Assembly (NCBI GenBank): GCA_964646405.1
Contig: CAZYDV010000018.1
Location: 1-38,104, forward strand
Source of the DNA: CAKZSB01 sp964646405
GTDB taxonomy: Bacteria; Pseudomonadota; Gammaproteobacteria; Granulosicoccales; Granulosicoccaceae
DNA length: 38,104 bases
Direction: 5' to 3'
The translations under genes were made by a program, and so were the position numbers. The notes under the pieces are model-generated. The model had not been told where the DNA came from and made no database searches. It saw nothing but the letters and a program-made list of their open reading frames with translations. Shown piece after piece: positions 30,694 through 38,104 of this stretch. Position 1 is the first letter of the stretch; each line of letters begins with the position of its first letter.

Positions 30694-31737
30694 TTGAAAT
30701 TCCGACAACTCGGTCGTAGCGGCATTGAAGTGAGCCAACTGTGTCTTGGCAGCATGACATGGGGGACGCAGAACACGGAGGCCGAGGGTCATCAACAAAT
30801 GGACATGGCCTTCGAGGCGGGTATCAATATTATCGACACCGCTGAAATGTATCCCACTACACCTTTGGGTGAGGAGACGCAGGGGCGCAGTGAGGAGATC
30901 ATTGGAAGCTGGTGCAAGGCGCGCGGCAATCGTGATTCGGTACTGATTGCGACCAAGGTTACCGGTGACGGTCCACGGTATATCCATGACGGCATACCGA
31001 TAAGCCCACAGAAAATCCAGCTTGCACTCGAAGGTAGTTTGCGAAGGCTGCAAACCGACTACATCGATCTATATCAGTTGCACTGGCCCAATAGAGGTTC
31101 ATACCATTTTCGCCAGTGGCCGGGCTACAGTCCGGTGCAACAGGATACCGCCGCCGAGCTCGACAACATGCATCGGGTATTGGAGGCACTGCAGAGCCAC
31201 ATCGCAGCCGGCAGGATTCGTCACATTGGTTTATCAAATGAGAGCTGTTGGGGTGCCAGTCAGTACCTGCGCTTGTCAGAGCAATTCGATTTACCACGTA
31301 TGGTGACGACACAAAACGAGTACAGTCTGTTGTGCCGTCTCTTTGATCTGGATATGGCCGAACTTTCACATCATGAAGAACTTGGCTTGTTGGCCTGGTC
31401 GCCGCTGGCGGCGGGTCTGTTAAGCGGTAAATACGCCAGTGGCGATATTCCCGCAGGATCCAGAAGAAACCTGAACGATACACTCAACGGACGGCTGAAC
31501 GATTACTCCAAAGTACCGCTCCAGCGCTATATCGATATCGCGATGCAACATGGTATCGCGCCGGCGCAGCTGGCCATTGCCTACTGCATGACCAGGCCAT
31601 TCATGACATCTGTCATCATAGGTGCCACCAATTTGGAGCAACTGCAGACGAATATCGGCGCGGCCGAGCTTACACTTCCCGAGTCTGCAATCGAGGCCAT
31701 TGAGGCGGTACACCGGCAATATCCGATGCCGATGTAG
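30694..31737 (+). CDS. tas: Aldo/keto reductase, Tas-like
   Basis: The 347-residue protein matches E. coli Tas along its length. It has LGSMTWGTQNTEAEGHQQMD, the catalytic tetrad D48/Y53 (INIIDTAEMY), K88 (LIATKV) and H130 (YQLHWP), then NEYSLLCRLFDLDMAE and the NADPH-binding SVIIGATNLEQLQTN. AKRs reduce carbonyls with NADPH in the cytosol. E. coli Tas suppresses tyrosine auxotrophy in starved tyrosine mutants, but its natural substrate is unknown, as here. The start is a TTG at 30694 (AGGAA 7 bases upstream), which aligns with the family start KFRQLGRSGIEVSQ; a GTG at 30655 would add 13 unrelated residues. The next gene follows after 9 bases, so an operon is likely. Confidence 0.92.
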   Translation: MKFRQLGRSGIEVSQLCLGSMTWGTQNTEAEGHQQMDMAFEAGINIIDTAEMYPTTPLGEETQGRSEEIIGSWCKARGNRDSVLIATKVTGDGPRYIHDGIPISPQKIQLALEGSLRRLQTDYIDLYQLHWPNRGSYHFRQWPGYSPVQQDTAAELDNMHRVLEALQSHIAAGRIRHIGLSNESCWGASQYLRLSEQFDLPRMVTTQNEYSLLCRLFDLDMAELSHHEELGLLAWSPLAAGLLSGKYASGDIPAGSRRNLNDTLNGRLNDYSKVPLQRYIDIAMQHGIAPAQLAIAYCMTRPFMTSVIIGATNLEQLQTNIGAAELTLPESAIEAIEAVHRQYPMPM

Positions 31738-31746
31738 TATCAGGGC

Positions 31747-33357
31747 GTGTTGACACCATTCGATTTCACTGGCGACCTTCCCACTCGCTTCCCCAGTCCG
31801 TTCAATGGCACGCCTCACCCGCTGGCCCGCACGGCAGCCGAACATCTTCAGCGACGCCTGCCAGAGATCGGCGCGTCGCATTGCTACCGGCTGGATGGCG
31901 GCAAGATGTTCGGCGTATTGGTTGTTCGCGATCAAAATGGCAGACTCGGGTACCTGTCGGGCTACTCCGGTATGCTGGCAGACCAATGGCGCCACGATGA
32001 TTTTGTGCCACCTGTGTTTGATGTCGCTGAACGCACGCGCATACTCGCCCCGGGTGAACACCAGTTGCAGATATTGGCAAAGCGGCTTCGCGAGACAGGT
32101 TGCAGTCGCGAGGCCCGTGTGCGCGAACGCTGGTTGCATCGGGCTCAGCGTCGCACCGAAAGACAAATGGTGGCCATGCGACAACGCAACCTTGAGCGCA
32201 AGCGCGCGCGTGACCAGGTCCGGCAAAGTGCCAATGGCGCTTGCGATGAGGGCGCACTCGCGCGACAGAGCAGTGAGGATCGACGCGAGCTGCGATTGCA
32301 AAAGTCAGCGGTTGAGGCAAGGCTTGCGGCCGTGCGAGCCGGCTGTGAGTCGTTTGACCTGAAACTGCGTGGTCTGCGTGAACAGCGTCGCTCACTATCG
32401 CGACAATTGCAGACGCAATTGTTTGATGGCTATAGCTTGTGTGCCACGAACAGTGATCGCACGACAATTGCGCAACTTTTTGATACGGCACTGCCGCCAG
32501 GCGGTGCCGGTGATTGTGCTGCACCCAAGCTGTTGCAGTATGCGAACCTGCACGGCCTGCGGCCGATCTGCCTGGCGGAATTCTGGTGGGAGCCCGGAGT
32601 TGGGCAGTGTGGCCTGCGTCGACACGGCAGTTTCTATCCGGCCTGTCGCAGCAAGTGTGGACCGATTTTGCCATTCCTTTTGACCGGCGTTGATGTGGAG
32701 CCGGCTGCGCACTTGTCACTGCCGTTGTTCACGCCACACGAGCCACGCATTGTCTACGAAGATCGCGACATCATCGTTGTCAGCAAACCGTCTGGCATGT
32801 TGTCGGTACCTGGCAAATGGCACAGCGACAGTGTCGAGTCTCGGCTAAACCATCGATACGACGAAGGCAAGAATCACCGCATGCTGGTTCACAGGCTCGA
32901 TCAGGCAACGTCTGGCTTGTTGCTCGCCGCGCGAAATCGCCGCGCACATAAAGTGCTGCATCAGCAGTTTGAGCAACGTCAGATTGACAAACGCTATGTC
33001 GCAGAGCTTGAGGCTGTAGTGCAGGCAGATACGGGCCAGGTTGATTTGCCATTGCGGGTAGATCTGGATGATCGCCCTCGACAATTGGTATGCTTTGAAC
33101 ACGGCAAGCCGGCGCTTACACGCTTTGCGGTAATTGGCAGATCCGGCACCCATTCCAGAGTGCATTTTTTTCCACGCAGCGGCCGCACTCATCAGTTGCG
33201 CGTGCACGCCGCTCACCCGAAGGGGCTTGGCGCACCCATTGTCGGTGATGAGCTTTATGGCAGGCCCGGCACGCGACTACGGTTACACGCTGACTATCTG
33301 CGGTTTCAACATCCGTCGGGGCATATAATCGAGTTTTGCGACCCCGCGCCATTCTGA
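31747..33357 (+). CDS. Long RluA-family pseudouridine synthase with coiled-coil N-terminal half
   Basis: The 536-residue protein ends in an RluA-type catalytic domain (about 330-536): IVYEDRDIIVVSKPSGMLSV, the catalytic Asp385 in HRLDQATSG, and LRVHAAHPKGLGAPIVGDELYG. This domain isomerises specific uridines in RNA. The N-terminal 330 residues are unusual for RluA. They hold a charged coiled coil (about 120-225) and then APKLLQYANLHGLRPICLAEFWW and GSFYPACRSKCGPILPFLL. This longer layout is known in some gammaproteobacteria and Bacteroidetes, with the target site not clear to me. No S4 domain is obvious. The start is a GTG at 31747, following the aldo/keto reductase by 9 bases; a TTG one codon later is an alternative. 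Confidence 0.9.
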   Translation: MLTPFDFTGDLPTRFPSPFNGTPHPLARTAAEHLQRRLPEIGASHCYRLDGGKMFGVLVVRDQNGRLGYLSGYSGMLADQWRHDDFVPPVFDVAERTRILAPGEHQLQILAKRLRETGCSREARVRERWLHRAQRRTERQMVAMRQRNLERKRARDQVRQSANGACDEGALARQSSEDRRELRLQKSAVEARLAAVRAGCESFDLKLRGLREQRRSLSRQLQTQLFDGYSLCATNSDRTTIAQLFDTALPPGGAGDCAAPKLLQYANLHGLRPICLAEFWWEPGVGQCGLRRHGSFYPACRSKCGPILPFLLTGVDVEPAAHLSLPLFTPHEPRIVYEDRDIIVVSKPSGMLSVPGKWHSDSVESRLNHRYDEGKNHRMLVHRLDQATSGLLLAARNRRAHKVLHQQFEQRQIDKRYVAELEAVVQADTGQVDLPLRVDLDDRPRQLVCFEHGKPALTRFAVIGRSGTHSRVHFFPRSGRTHQLRVHAAHPKGLGAPIVGDELYGRPGTRLRLHADYLRFQHPSGHIIEFCDPAPF

Positions 33358-33397
33358 GCTGGCACAGGCACTTAACACCACAGACAGGGTTTCCATC

Positions 33398-34738
33398 ATT
33401 CAAACGCTATCTGAACAATCACCCAGTCGTTTCAGCGACGCACTACCCCCAACCGTCGAGACAGTTGTCATCGGCGCCGGCATTGTCGGCGTCTCTACCG
33501 CCTGGCACCTGGCGCAAAAAGGGCGCAGTGTGCTGTTGTGTGAAAAGGGACGCGTCGCCGGTGAACAGTCGTCGCGCAACTGGGGATGGATTCGCCAGCA
33601 GGGCAGAGATCCGGACGAGCTGCCGATCATGATGGAAGCCAGTCGACTGTGGGGCGAGATGGACCGGCAAACGGGGGCGGACAGCGGCTTTCAGCGCGAG
33701 GGTGTGGTGTATCTGGCCAGCAATGAAAAAAAACTGGCTGAACTTGAAGCCTGGCTTGAGGTTGCCCGCCAGCATCAACTCGATACTCGCATGTTGAGCA
33801 CCGCCGAAATCGAGGCCATGATGGATTGCACGCCGGGTCAGTGGATCGGGGGGTTGTACACCGCAAGCGATGGTCGCGCCGAGCCCTGGAAGGCGGTGCC
33901 TGCAATGGCCATTGCGGCACAACGCGCTGGAGTGAAAATTCGCGAAAACTGCGCGGTGCGCACGATTGAACAAACGGCTGGTGAGATATCTGCCGTTGTT
34001 ACTGAGGCCGGTGTGGTGCGTTGCGAGCGGGTTGTGCTGGCGGCCGGTGCCTGGTCGTCGTTGTTTCTCGGCAATCTGGGTTTGCAATTGCCACAACTGG
34101 CCGTGCGCAGTACTGTTGCTGCCACGGCACCGGCAGCCAATGTATTCAAGGGCAACGCGGCCGATGAAAAGATCGCCTTTCGCCGCCGGCAGGATGGCGG
34201 CTACTCACTCGCGCTGTGCGACTTTCGCGAGCACTACGTCGGCAGGTCGTCGTTTCAATACTTCAAACCCTTTATACCCGCGATAATCGATGACTGGCGC
34301 AGCACCCGGCTCAGGCCCGCTGCACCTGCAGCGTATCCGGACGCCTGGCGCACAGCACGCCGCTGGAGCGCCGATGAAACCACACCGTTCGAACGAACCA
34401 GAGTCTTGAACCCGATCGCCAATCGCGGCTGTGTCGAGCGTATGAAAACGCGTATTGCCGAGCGCTTTCCGGCGCTGGTCGATGTCACCATTCAGGAGGC
34501 ATGGGCAGGAATGATTGAAACCACCCCCGACATCGTGCCAGTCATCGATGCGCTTGACAGTCCACGGGGTCTGGTACTCGCGACCGGATTCAGCGGCCAT
34601 GGTTTCGGCATCGGGCCAGCCGCAGGCAAGCTTGTGGCCGAGTTGGTGATGGAGCAAGCGGTGGCCTACGATCTGCAGCGATTTCGGTTTTCGCGTTTTT
34701 CGGATGGCTCAAAGATGACGCTTGGACCGGCACTGTAA
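33398..34738 (+). CDS. FAD-dependent DAO-family oxidoreductase with a non-canonical start codon
   Basis: The protein (about 446 residues) has FAD-binding ETVVIGAGIVGVSTAWHLAQ (about 27-46), GEQSSRNWGWIRQQGR typical of the glycine/sarcosine oxidase-like DAO group, and the C-terminal ATGFSGHGFGIGPAAGKLVAEL. It should oxidise an amine or amino acid. The frame opens at 33329, but there is no ATG, GTG or TTG upstream of the FAD motif. The first GTG (33530) would delete it. ATT at 33398 is chosen tentatively because AGGG lies 8 bases upstream; ATC at 33395 or CTG at 33359, 1 base after the RluA stop, are possible. Translation may be coupled to the RluA gene. A start-codon mutation or sequence error is the alternative. 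Confidence 0.8.
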   Translation: MQTLSEQSPSRFSDALPPTVETVVIGAGIVGVSTAWHLAQKGRSVLLCEKGRVAGEQSSRNWGWIRQQGRDPDELPIMMEASRLWGEMDRQTGADSGFQREGVVYLASNEKKLAELEAWLEVARQHQLDTRMLSTAEIEAMMDCTPGQWIGGLYTASDGRAEPWKAVPAMAIAAQRAGVKIRENCAVRTIEQTAGEISAVVTEAGVVRCERVVLAAGAWSSLFLGNLGLQLPQLAVRSTVAATAPAANVFKGNAADEKIAFRRRQDGGYSLALCDFREHYVGRSSFQYFKPFIPAIIDDWRSTRLRPAAPAAYPDAWRTARRWSADETTPFERTRVLNPIANRGCVERMKTRIAERFPALVDVTIQEAWAGMIETTPDIVPVIDALDSPRGLVLATGFSGHGFGIGPAAGKLVAELVMEQAVAYDLQRFRFSRFSDGSKMTLGPAL

Positions 34739-34826
34739 AGCGCGACCTTTCAGGACAACGGCTTGTCTGACTGGTGGGATGGTTCGGTCAGTAAATCATT
34801 GTGCAGTGTGTGTATGGGCGCGGCCA

Positions 34827-36089
34827 CTATTCGATGTGCCAACGCTGTTGGCGATGGATGCCGATTGCCGGATCGAACGGTACGTCACTGGCGTATTGCC
34901 AGGCCATCGCAATCTGGCCCGTTTGTTTGGCAGCAATCCAGGTCGCGGCGATGGCAATCACTGCCAGCCACGCAAGCGCAAAATGACCGGACAATGGCAG
35001 ACCCAACCAGATCAACGCGCTGTCGGTTGCGCTGATCGACTGTTGTTGGTAGGTGATTTCCAACATCGATACGACGGCGGTAATTGCCACGGCAGAGGGG
35101 AGCAGCAGTTTGCAGTAGGGCAGTAACAAAGTGTGCAGCCTGCCCGTTCGCAGCGGGCCTGCGTGCAAGGCTAATAACCCGGTCAGTCCGCCAGGGAAGA
35201 ACATCGTCATCGCGACGAACAGAATACCCAGATACAGGCGCCACAATTCCGTGTGCAGGCTTAGCACCGTTTGCATCAGAGTGAACACGATGGCGCCGAT
35301 TACGGGGCCAAAGAAAAATCCGGTACCGCCGAGTACCGTCACCATGAGTATCTCGCCGGAGGCGGCCAGATCCAGGTTTTCACCGCTGATGATTTCGTAG
35401 TTGATGGCGCAGAGCCCACCGGCAATGCCGGCAAAGAACCCGCCGATACAAAATGCCAGATAGCGCAGCAGCCATTGCGAGTAGCCGACGAACTCCGCGC
35501 GCTCGGGATTATCCCGCACCGCGTTGATCATTCTGCCCAGTGGTGTGCGCGTAAGACAATATAGCGTGGCGACACTGAGCAACATCCAGCCGACTACCAG
35601 ATAATAGACCTCACGCTGAGTGCTGAAATCGTGACCCAATACGGTGGGCGCATAGGTTCGGTCGCCGCTGGTGGCGAAGAACACACCGATCACCACGGTG
35701 CTGGCGATAACGAGTTCGCACAGGCCCAGTGTGATCATGGTAAAAGTGCTGCCCGCTCTGCGCGTTGCAAAGGATCCAAACAACATCGCGATTGCAAGAC
35801 CGAACAATCCGCCAAAAAGGGGTAGCAGTGGCAATGGAATCCACCAGCCGTCATGTTGTACAAATCTCATGATATGGAGGCAGAAAATGCCACCCAGGCC
35901 CAGGTAGATGGCATGGCCGAAACTCAGCAGTCCAGCCTGACCCAGCAACACGTTGTAGCTCATCGCGAACACGATGGTGATCGCCATCTGGTTCATGATG
36001 GTGATGGTGCTGCGCGCAGGTAAAAACTGCGGTAACAGCGCAAGTAAACCACTCACCGCGATGGCGAGTAAAATCCAGCGGATTTTCAC
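34827..36089 (-). CDS. LivM-type branched-chain amino acid ABC permease with C-terminal membrane extension
   Basis: The 420-residue inner-membrane protein matches LivM-type permeases. It has MNQMAITIVFAMSYNVLLGQAGLLSFGHA, then GRMINAVRDNPERAEFVGYS (the EAA-like coupling loop), FAGIAGGL, and VTVLGGTGFFFGPVIGAIVF, ending the conserved part with FFPGGLTGLL. About 100 further residues carry two extra hydrophobic stretches not usual for LivM. No LivH, LivF, LivG or binding protein is adjacent. The start is a GTG at 36089, 22 bases after the folKP stop; a TTG at 36161 overlapping folKP is the alternative and would begin with unrelated residues. The transporter's ligand is unknown and the rest of its subunits must be elsewhere. 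Confidence 0.85.
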   Translation of the reverse strand: MKIRWILLAIAVSGLLALLPQFLPARSTITIMNQMAITIVFAMSYNVLLGQAGLLSFGHAIYLGLGGIFCLHIMRFVQHDGWWIPLPLLPLFGGLFGLAIAMLFGSFATRRAGSTFTMITLGLCELVIASTVVIGVFFATSGDRTYAPTVLGHDFSTQREVYYLVVGWMLLSVATLYCLTRTPLGRMINAVRDNPERAEFVGYSQWLLRYLAFCIGGFFAGIAGGLCAINYEIISGENLDLAASGEILMVTVLGGTGFFFGPVIGAIVFTLMQTVLSLHTELWRLYLGILFVAMTMFFPGGLTGLLALHAGPLRTGRLHTLLLPYCKLLLPSAVAITAVVSMLEITYQQQSISATDSALIWLGLPLSGHFALAWLAVIAIAATWIAAKQTGQIAMAWQYASDVPFDPAIGIHRQQRWHIE

Positions 36090-36111
36090 CAGTGCAGCCG
36101 AACGATGTCCG

Positions 36112-37386
36112 TTACCCGGCCAAATGTGACCAGCCGCGATAAGCTGCCATATGATCGGCAACGTTGTGGACGCGAATGATATCGACTCCCTGTTGGCATA
36201 GATGCATGGCTGCGCCTATCGTTACCATATCGCGTTCGTGGGTGTTGGCGCTGGCGAACTGACGCATAAATGACTTGCGTGAATGTCCGACCAGCAGGCG
36301 CAATCCGTAGCGGCGAAATTCGCTGGCCGCCTGTAATAGTTTCAGTGATTGCAAACTGTTTTTGCCAAAGCCGATACCGATATCAAAGATGATTCGATTC
36401 AGATCGATACCTGCCTTGTTCCATTTGCCGATTTGCTGATCCAGCCAGGCGCGCAGTTCGTCGACCGGGTGGCGATCGGCGGGAAGGGTGATGTCGGCGC
36501 TGGCCGGCACGCTGAGGCTATGCATGGCAATCCACTCGCATTCGCTATCCTGTGCCAGTTCAATCATTGCAGGGTTTGTGAGGCCGGTGACATCGTTGAT
36601 GATGTCCACGCCGGCAGCCAGTCCGCTCGCGGCGACTTGTACATGGCGGGTGTCGAGACTGACCCGTGGTCGCAGTGGGTCGGATTGACGATCCTGCAGA
36701 TGTTCCAGTGCCGGCGCCACGCGTGACCATTCGCTTGCGTGATCGACTTCACTGGCACCCGGACGCGTGGATTCACCACCGATATCGATGATGTTGACAC
36801 CGGCGTCTATCATGGCATCGATGCTGGCAGCGGCCGCCGGTGTCGCCAGATTTTCGCCGCCATCCGAGAAGCTATCGGGTGTCGTGTTGACGATACCCAT
36901 CCACAGCGGCATGTGGTAGGGCAAATCCATCGACCACTCAAGCAGCGTTTTGTTGCCCTTGCCTGGAATGGCCAGCGTTGGCTCAAGTGCAATCATTGGC
37001 GTTAGCACAAAGTGGCGGCGGTGCAGGTCCAGATGCGGGATCGTCAGTGTGTCGGTGTTGATCGTCTGTCTGCCCCACAGCAATATGTCGATATCCACAG
37101 GTCTAGGCGACCAGCGCGATTCGTTGCTGCGACCCAGCGCTGTTTGAATGTCCGCGATGTAGCTGCGAAATTCCTCCGGGGTGCAACTGGCCTCGACCTC
37201 AATCGCCATATTGAGAAAGGGCATGTTCCACTCCCACGGCGCATCCTCCGGCAGCAGTGCCGGAGTTTCAATTACCGGCGAGGCACGCAAAAGGGGGTTC
37301 CCCTTTTGCGCCAGCATCGCAATCGCCTGGCGTAGATTGGCTTGGCGATCACCCAGATTGGAACCAAGGCTGAGAAACACTTTCAT
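36112..37386 (-). CDS. folKP: Bifunctional HPPK-DHPS (folate synthesis)
   Basis: The 424-residue protein fuses two consecutive folate enzymes. Residues 1-150 are 6-hydroxymethyl-7,8-dihydropterin pyrophosphokinase: MKVFLSLGSNLGDR, the eukaryote-like loop LPEDAPWEWNMPFLNMAI, and RWSPRPVDIDILLWG with D98/D100. Residues about 160-424 are dihydropteroate synthase: GIVNTTPDSFSDGG (164-177), DIGGESTRPGA, DIGIGFGKN and LLVGHSRKSFM. It pyrophosphorylates the pterin and condenses it with p-aminobenzoate, the sulfonamide-targeted step. Such fusions occur in eukaryotes and in some gammaproteobacteria such as Francisella. The ATG at 37386 starts the HPPK alignment; 63 residues of open frame before it look non-coding. 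Its stop lies 22 bases before the LivM GTG. Confidence 0.94.
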   Translation of the reverse strand: MKVFLSLGSNLGDRQANLRQAIAMLAQKGNPLLRASPVIETPALLPEDAPWEWNMPFLNMAIEVEASCTPEEFRSYIADIQTALGRSNESRWSPRPVDIDILLWGRQTINTDTLTIPHLDLHRRHFVLTPMIALEPTLAIPGKGNKTLLEWSMDLPYHMPLWMGIVNTTPDSFSDGGENLATPAAAASIDAMIDAGVNIIDIGGESTRPGASEVDHASEWSRVAPALEHLQDRQSDPLRPRVSLDTRHVQVAASGLAAGVDIINDVTGLTNPAMIELAQDSECEWIAMHSLSVPASADITLPADRHPVDELRAWLDQQIGKWNKAGIDLNRIIFDIGIGFGKNSLQSLKLLQAASEFRRYGLRLLVGHSRKSFMRQFASANTHERDMVTIGAAMHLCQQGVDIIRVHNVADHMAAYRGWSHLAG

Positions 37387-37604
37387 CGTGACCACCAAAA
37401 GGGATTGAAGTTGAGGGACGGCTGGATTGTTTGGCGGTGTATTACTGACCGACAACGTTACCACCGGTTTGCGCCTGTCTGGCCATACGCGACCAGGGTT
37501 TGAGGCGCAATCGGCCAGGAGTTTGTCCACCATTGGGCGGCAGTTAGCTCGCCGGTAGTTCAGATGCGTTACCATCTTCGCCTATACCGCTTAGCGAGAA
37601 ATCA

Positions 37605-38104
37605 GTGGAAAGTAAACTCAACCGACAGTGGCTGTTGGCAAACCGTCCCGAGGGGCTGTTTTCAAAGGATGACTTCACCCTCACCGAAGCCATGATACCC
37701 GATCTGAAGGATGGGGAATTTCTGGTCAAAGTGTTTTATCTGTCTCTCGATCCGACCCAGCGCATGTGGGCGCAGATGGACAGCTACCTGCCGGCCGTTC
37801 AGAAGGGCGAGGTCATGCGCAGCCTCGGCATGGGTGTGATTGTCAAAACCGCCAACCCGGCGTTCAAGCTCGGCGATATCGTCCAGGGCATGACCGGTTG
37901 GCAGACGCATGTGATCACCGACGGTCGCGGCTTTTCGCAGGTGCCGGATAACAGCGGCCTGCCGTTGGCAACCTATATGGGGCCGCTCGGCATGACCGGC
38001 ATCACGGCCTATTTCGGGTTGCTGGAAGTTGGCAAGCCCGAGAAAGGCGAGACCCTGGTTGTATCGGCGGCGGCCGGTGCCGTGGGCTCGGTGGTTTGCC
38101 AGAT
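37605..38104 (+). CDS. Medium-chain NADP-dependent oxidoreductase (CurA/LTB4DH-like), 5' part only
   Basis: An open frame from GTG 37605 runs off the right edge, giving 166 residues. It matches zinc-independent medium-chain reductases: QWLLANRPEGLF, VKVFYLSLDPTQRMWAQ, MGVIVKTANPAFKLGDIVQG, YMGPLGMTGITAYFGLLEVG and the start of the Rossmann fold, VVSAAAGAVGSVVCQ. Homologues such as CurA and leukotriene B4 dehydrogenase reduce alpha,beta-unsaturated carbonyls with NADPH. The ribosome-binding site is weak (GAG). It is divergent from folKP, with 218 bases between. Confidence 0.85.
   Translation, partial: MESKLNRQWLLANRPEGLFSKDDFTLTEAMIPDLKDGEFLVKVFYLSLDPTQRMWAQMDSYLPAVQKGEVMRSLGMGVIVKTANPAFKLGDIVQGMTGWQTHVITDGRGFSQVPDNSGLPLATYMGPLGMTGITAYFGLLEVGKPEKGETLVVSAAAGAVGSVVCQ

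Overview
The window looks like a draft-assembly chromosome segment from a Gram-negative, probably marine or environmental gammaproteobacterium. It has a trimeric-porin-type outer-membrane protein ending in Phe, a lipobox lipoprotein, a type IV pilin, a HlyU-family protein, an E. coli Tas-like aldo/keto reductase and a G+C content that looks to be in the mid to high fifties. A run of exactly 100 N at 30255-30354 is a scaffold gap of unknown true length, placed inside an 11-bp tandem repeat. No rRNA, tRNA, transposase, integrase or CRISPR array was seen. The taxonomic guess is inference from gene content only.

Layout. (1) 1-2669, minus strand: the start of a surface lipoprotein with two duplicated Ig-like modules, cut by the window edge, then an XdhC-family molybdenum-cofactor chaperone. 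(2) 2719-8241, minus: a 1840-residue tandem double UvrA with four ABC ATPase cassettes, divergent from a phytanoyl-CoA-dioxygenase-like Fe(II)/2-oxoglutarate enzyme. (3) 9158-12399: an A+T-richer island with a Fic protein and a repeat-rich promoter region, then a TetR regulator directly followed by a flavin amine oxidase. (4) 12449-18206, minus: a tightly packed six-gene operon. It runs from a periplasmic binding protein, permease and ATPase of nitrate/taurine type, through an ABC-2 ATPase and permease resembling the pair found with PQQ alcohol dehydrogenases (PedA/PedC type), to a GMC flavin alcohol dehydrogenase. A TIGR02466-type 2OG oxygenase diverges from it.

(5) 19012-21012: a secreted protein, a phospholipid-methyltransferase-like protein and a HlyU-family protein. 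(6) 21131-25451, plus: a five-gene membrane cluster made of DUF4178, DUF4178 with two membrane helices, a 58-residue small membrane protein, DUF350, and a multi-span spermidine-synthase-like protein. This poorly understood neighbourhood is the best candidate here for a little-described system. (7) 25461-29084: type IV pilin, a thioesterase-DsbA/HCCA-isomerase fusion, a stand-alone SpeE-fold protein, an ArsR/SRPBCC pair and a GNAT acetyltransferase. (8) 29147-31737: a porin, the tandem repeat with the gap, and a Tas-like aldo/keto reductase. (9) 31747-38104: a long RluA-family pseudouridine synthase, an FAD oxidase with no ordinary start codon, an orphan LivM-type permease with a C-terminal membrane extension, a fused HPPK-DHPS folate enzyme and the start of a medium-chain reductase.

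Genes that probably work together are the six-gene transporter/dehydrogenase operon, the five-gene DUF4178/DUF350/SpeE-like cluster, TetR with amine oxidase, and ArsR with SRPBCC. Most other neighbours are housekeeping or stand-alone metabolic genes. Start sites were moved from the longest open frame where a ribosome-binding site, overlap or family alignment argued for it.
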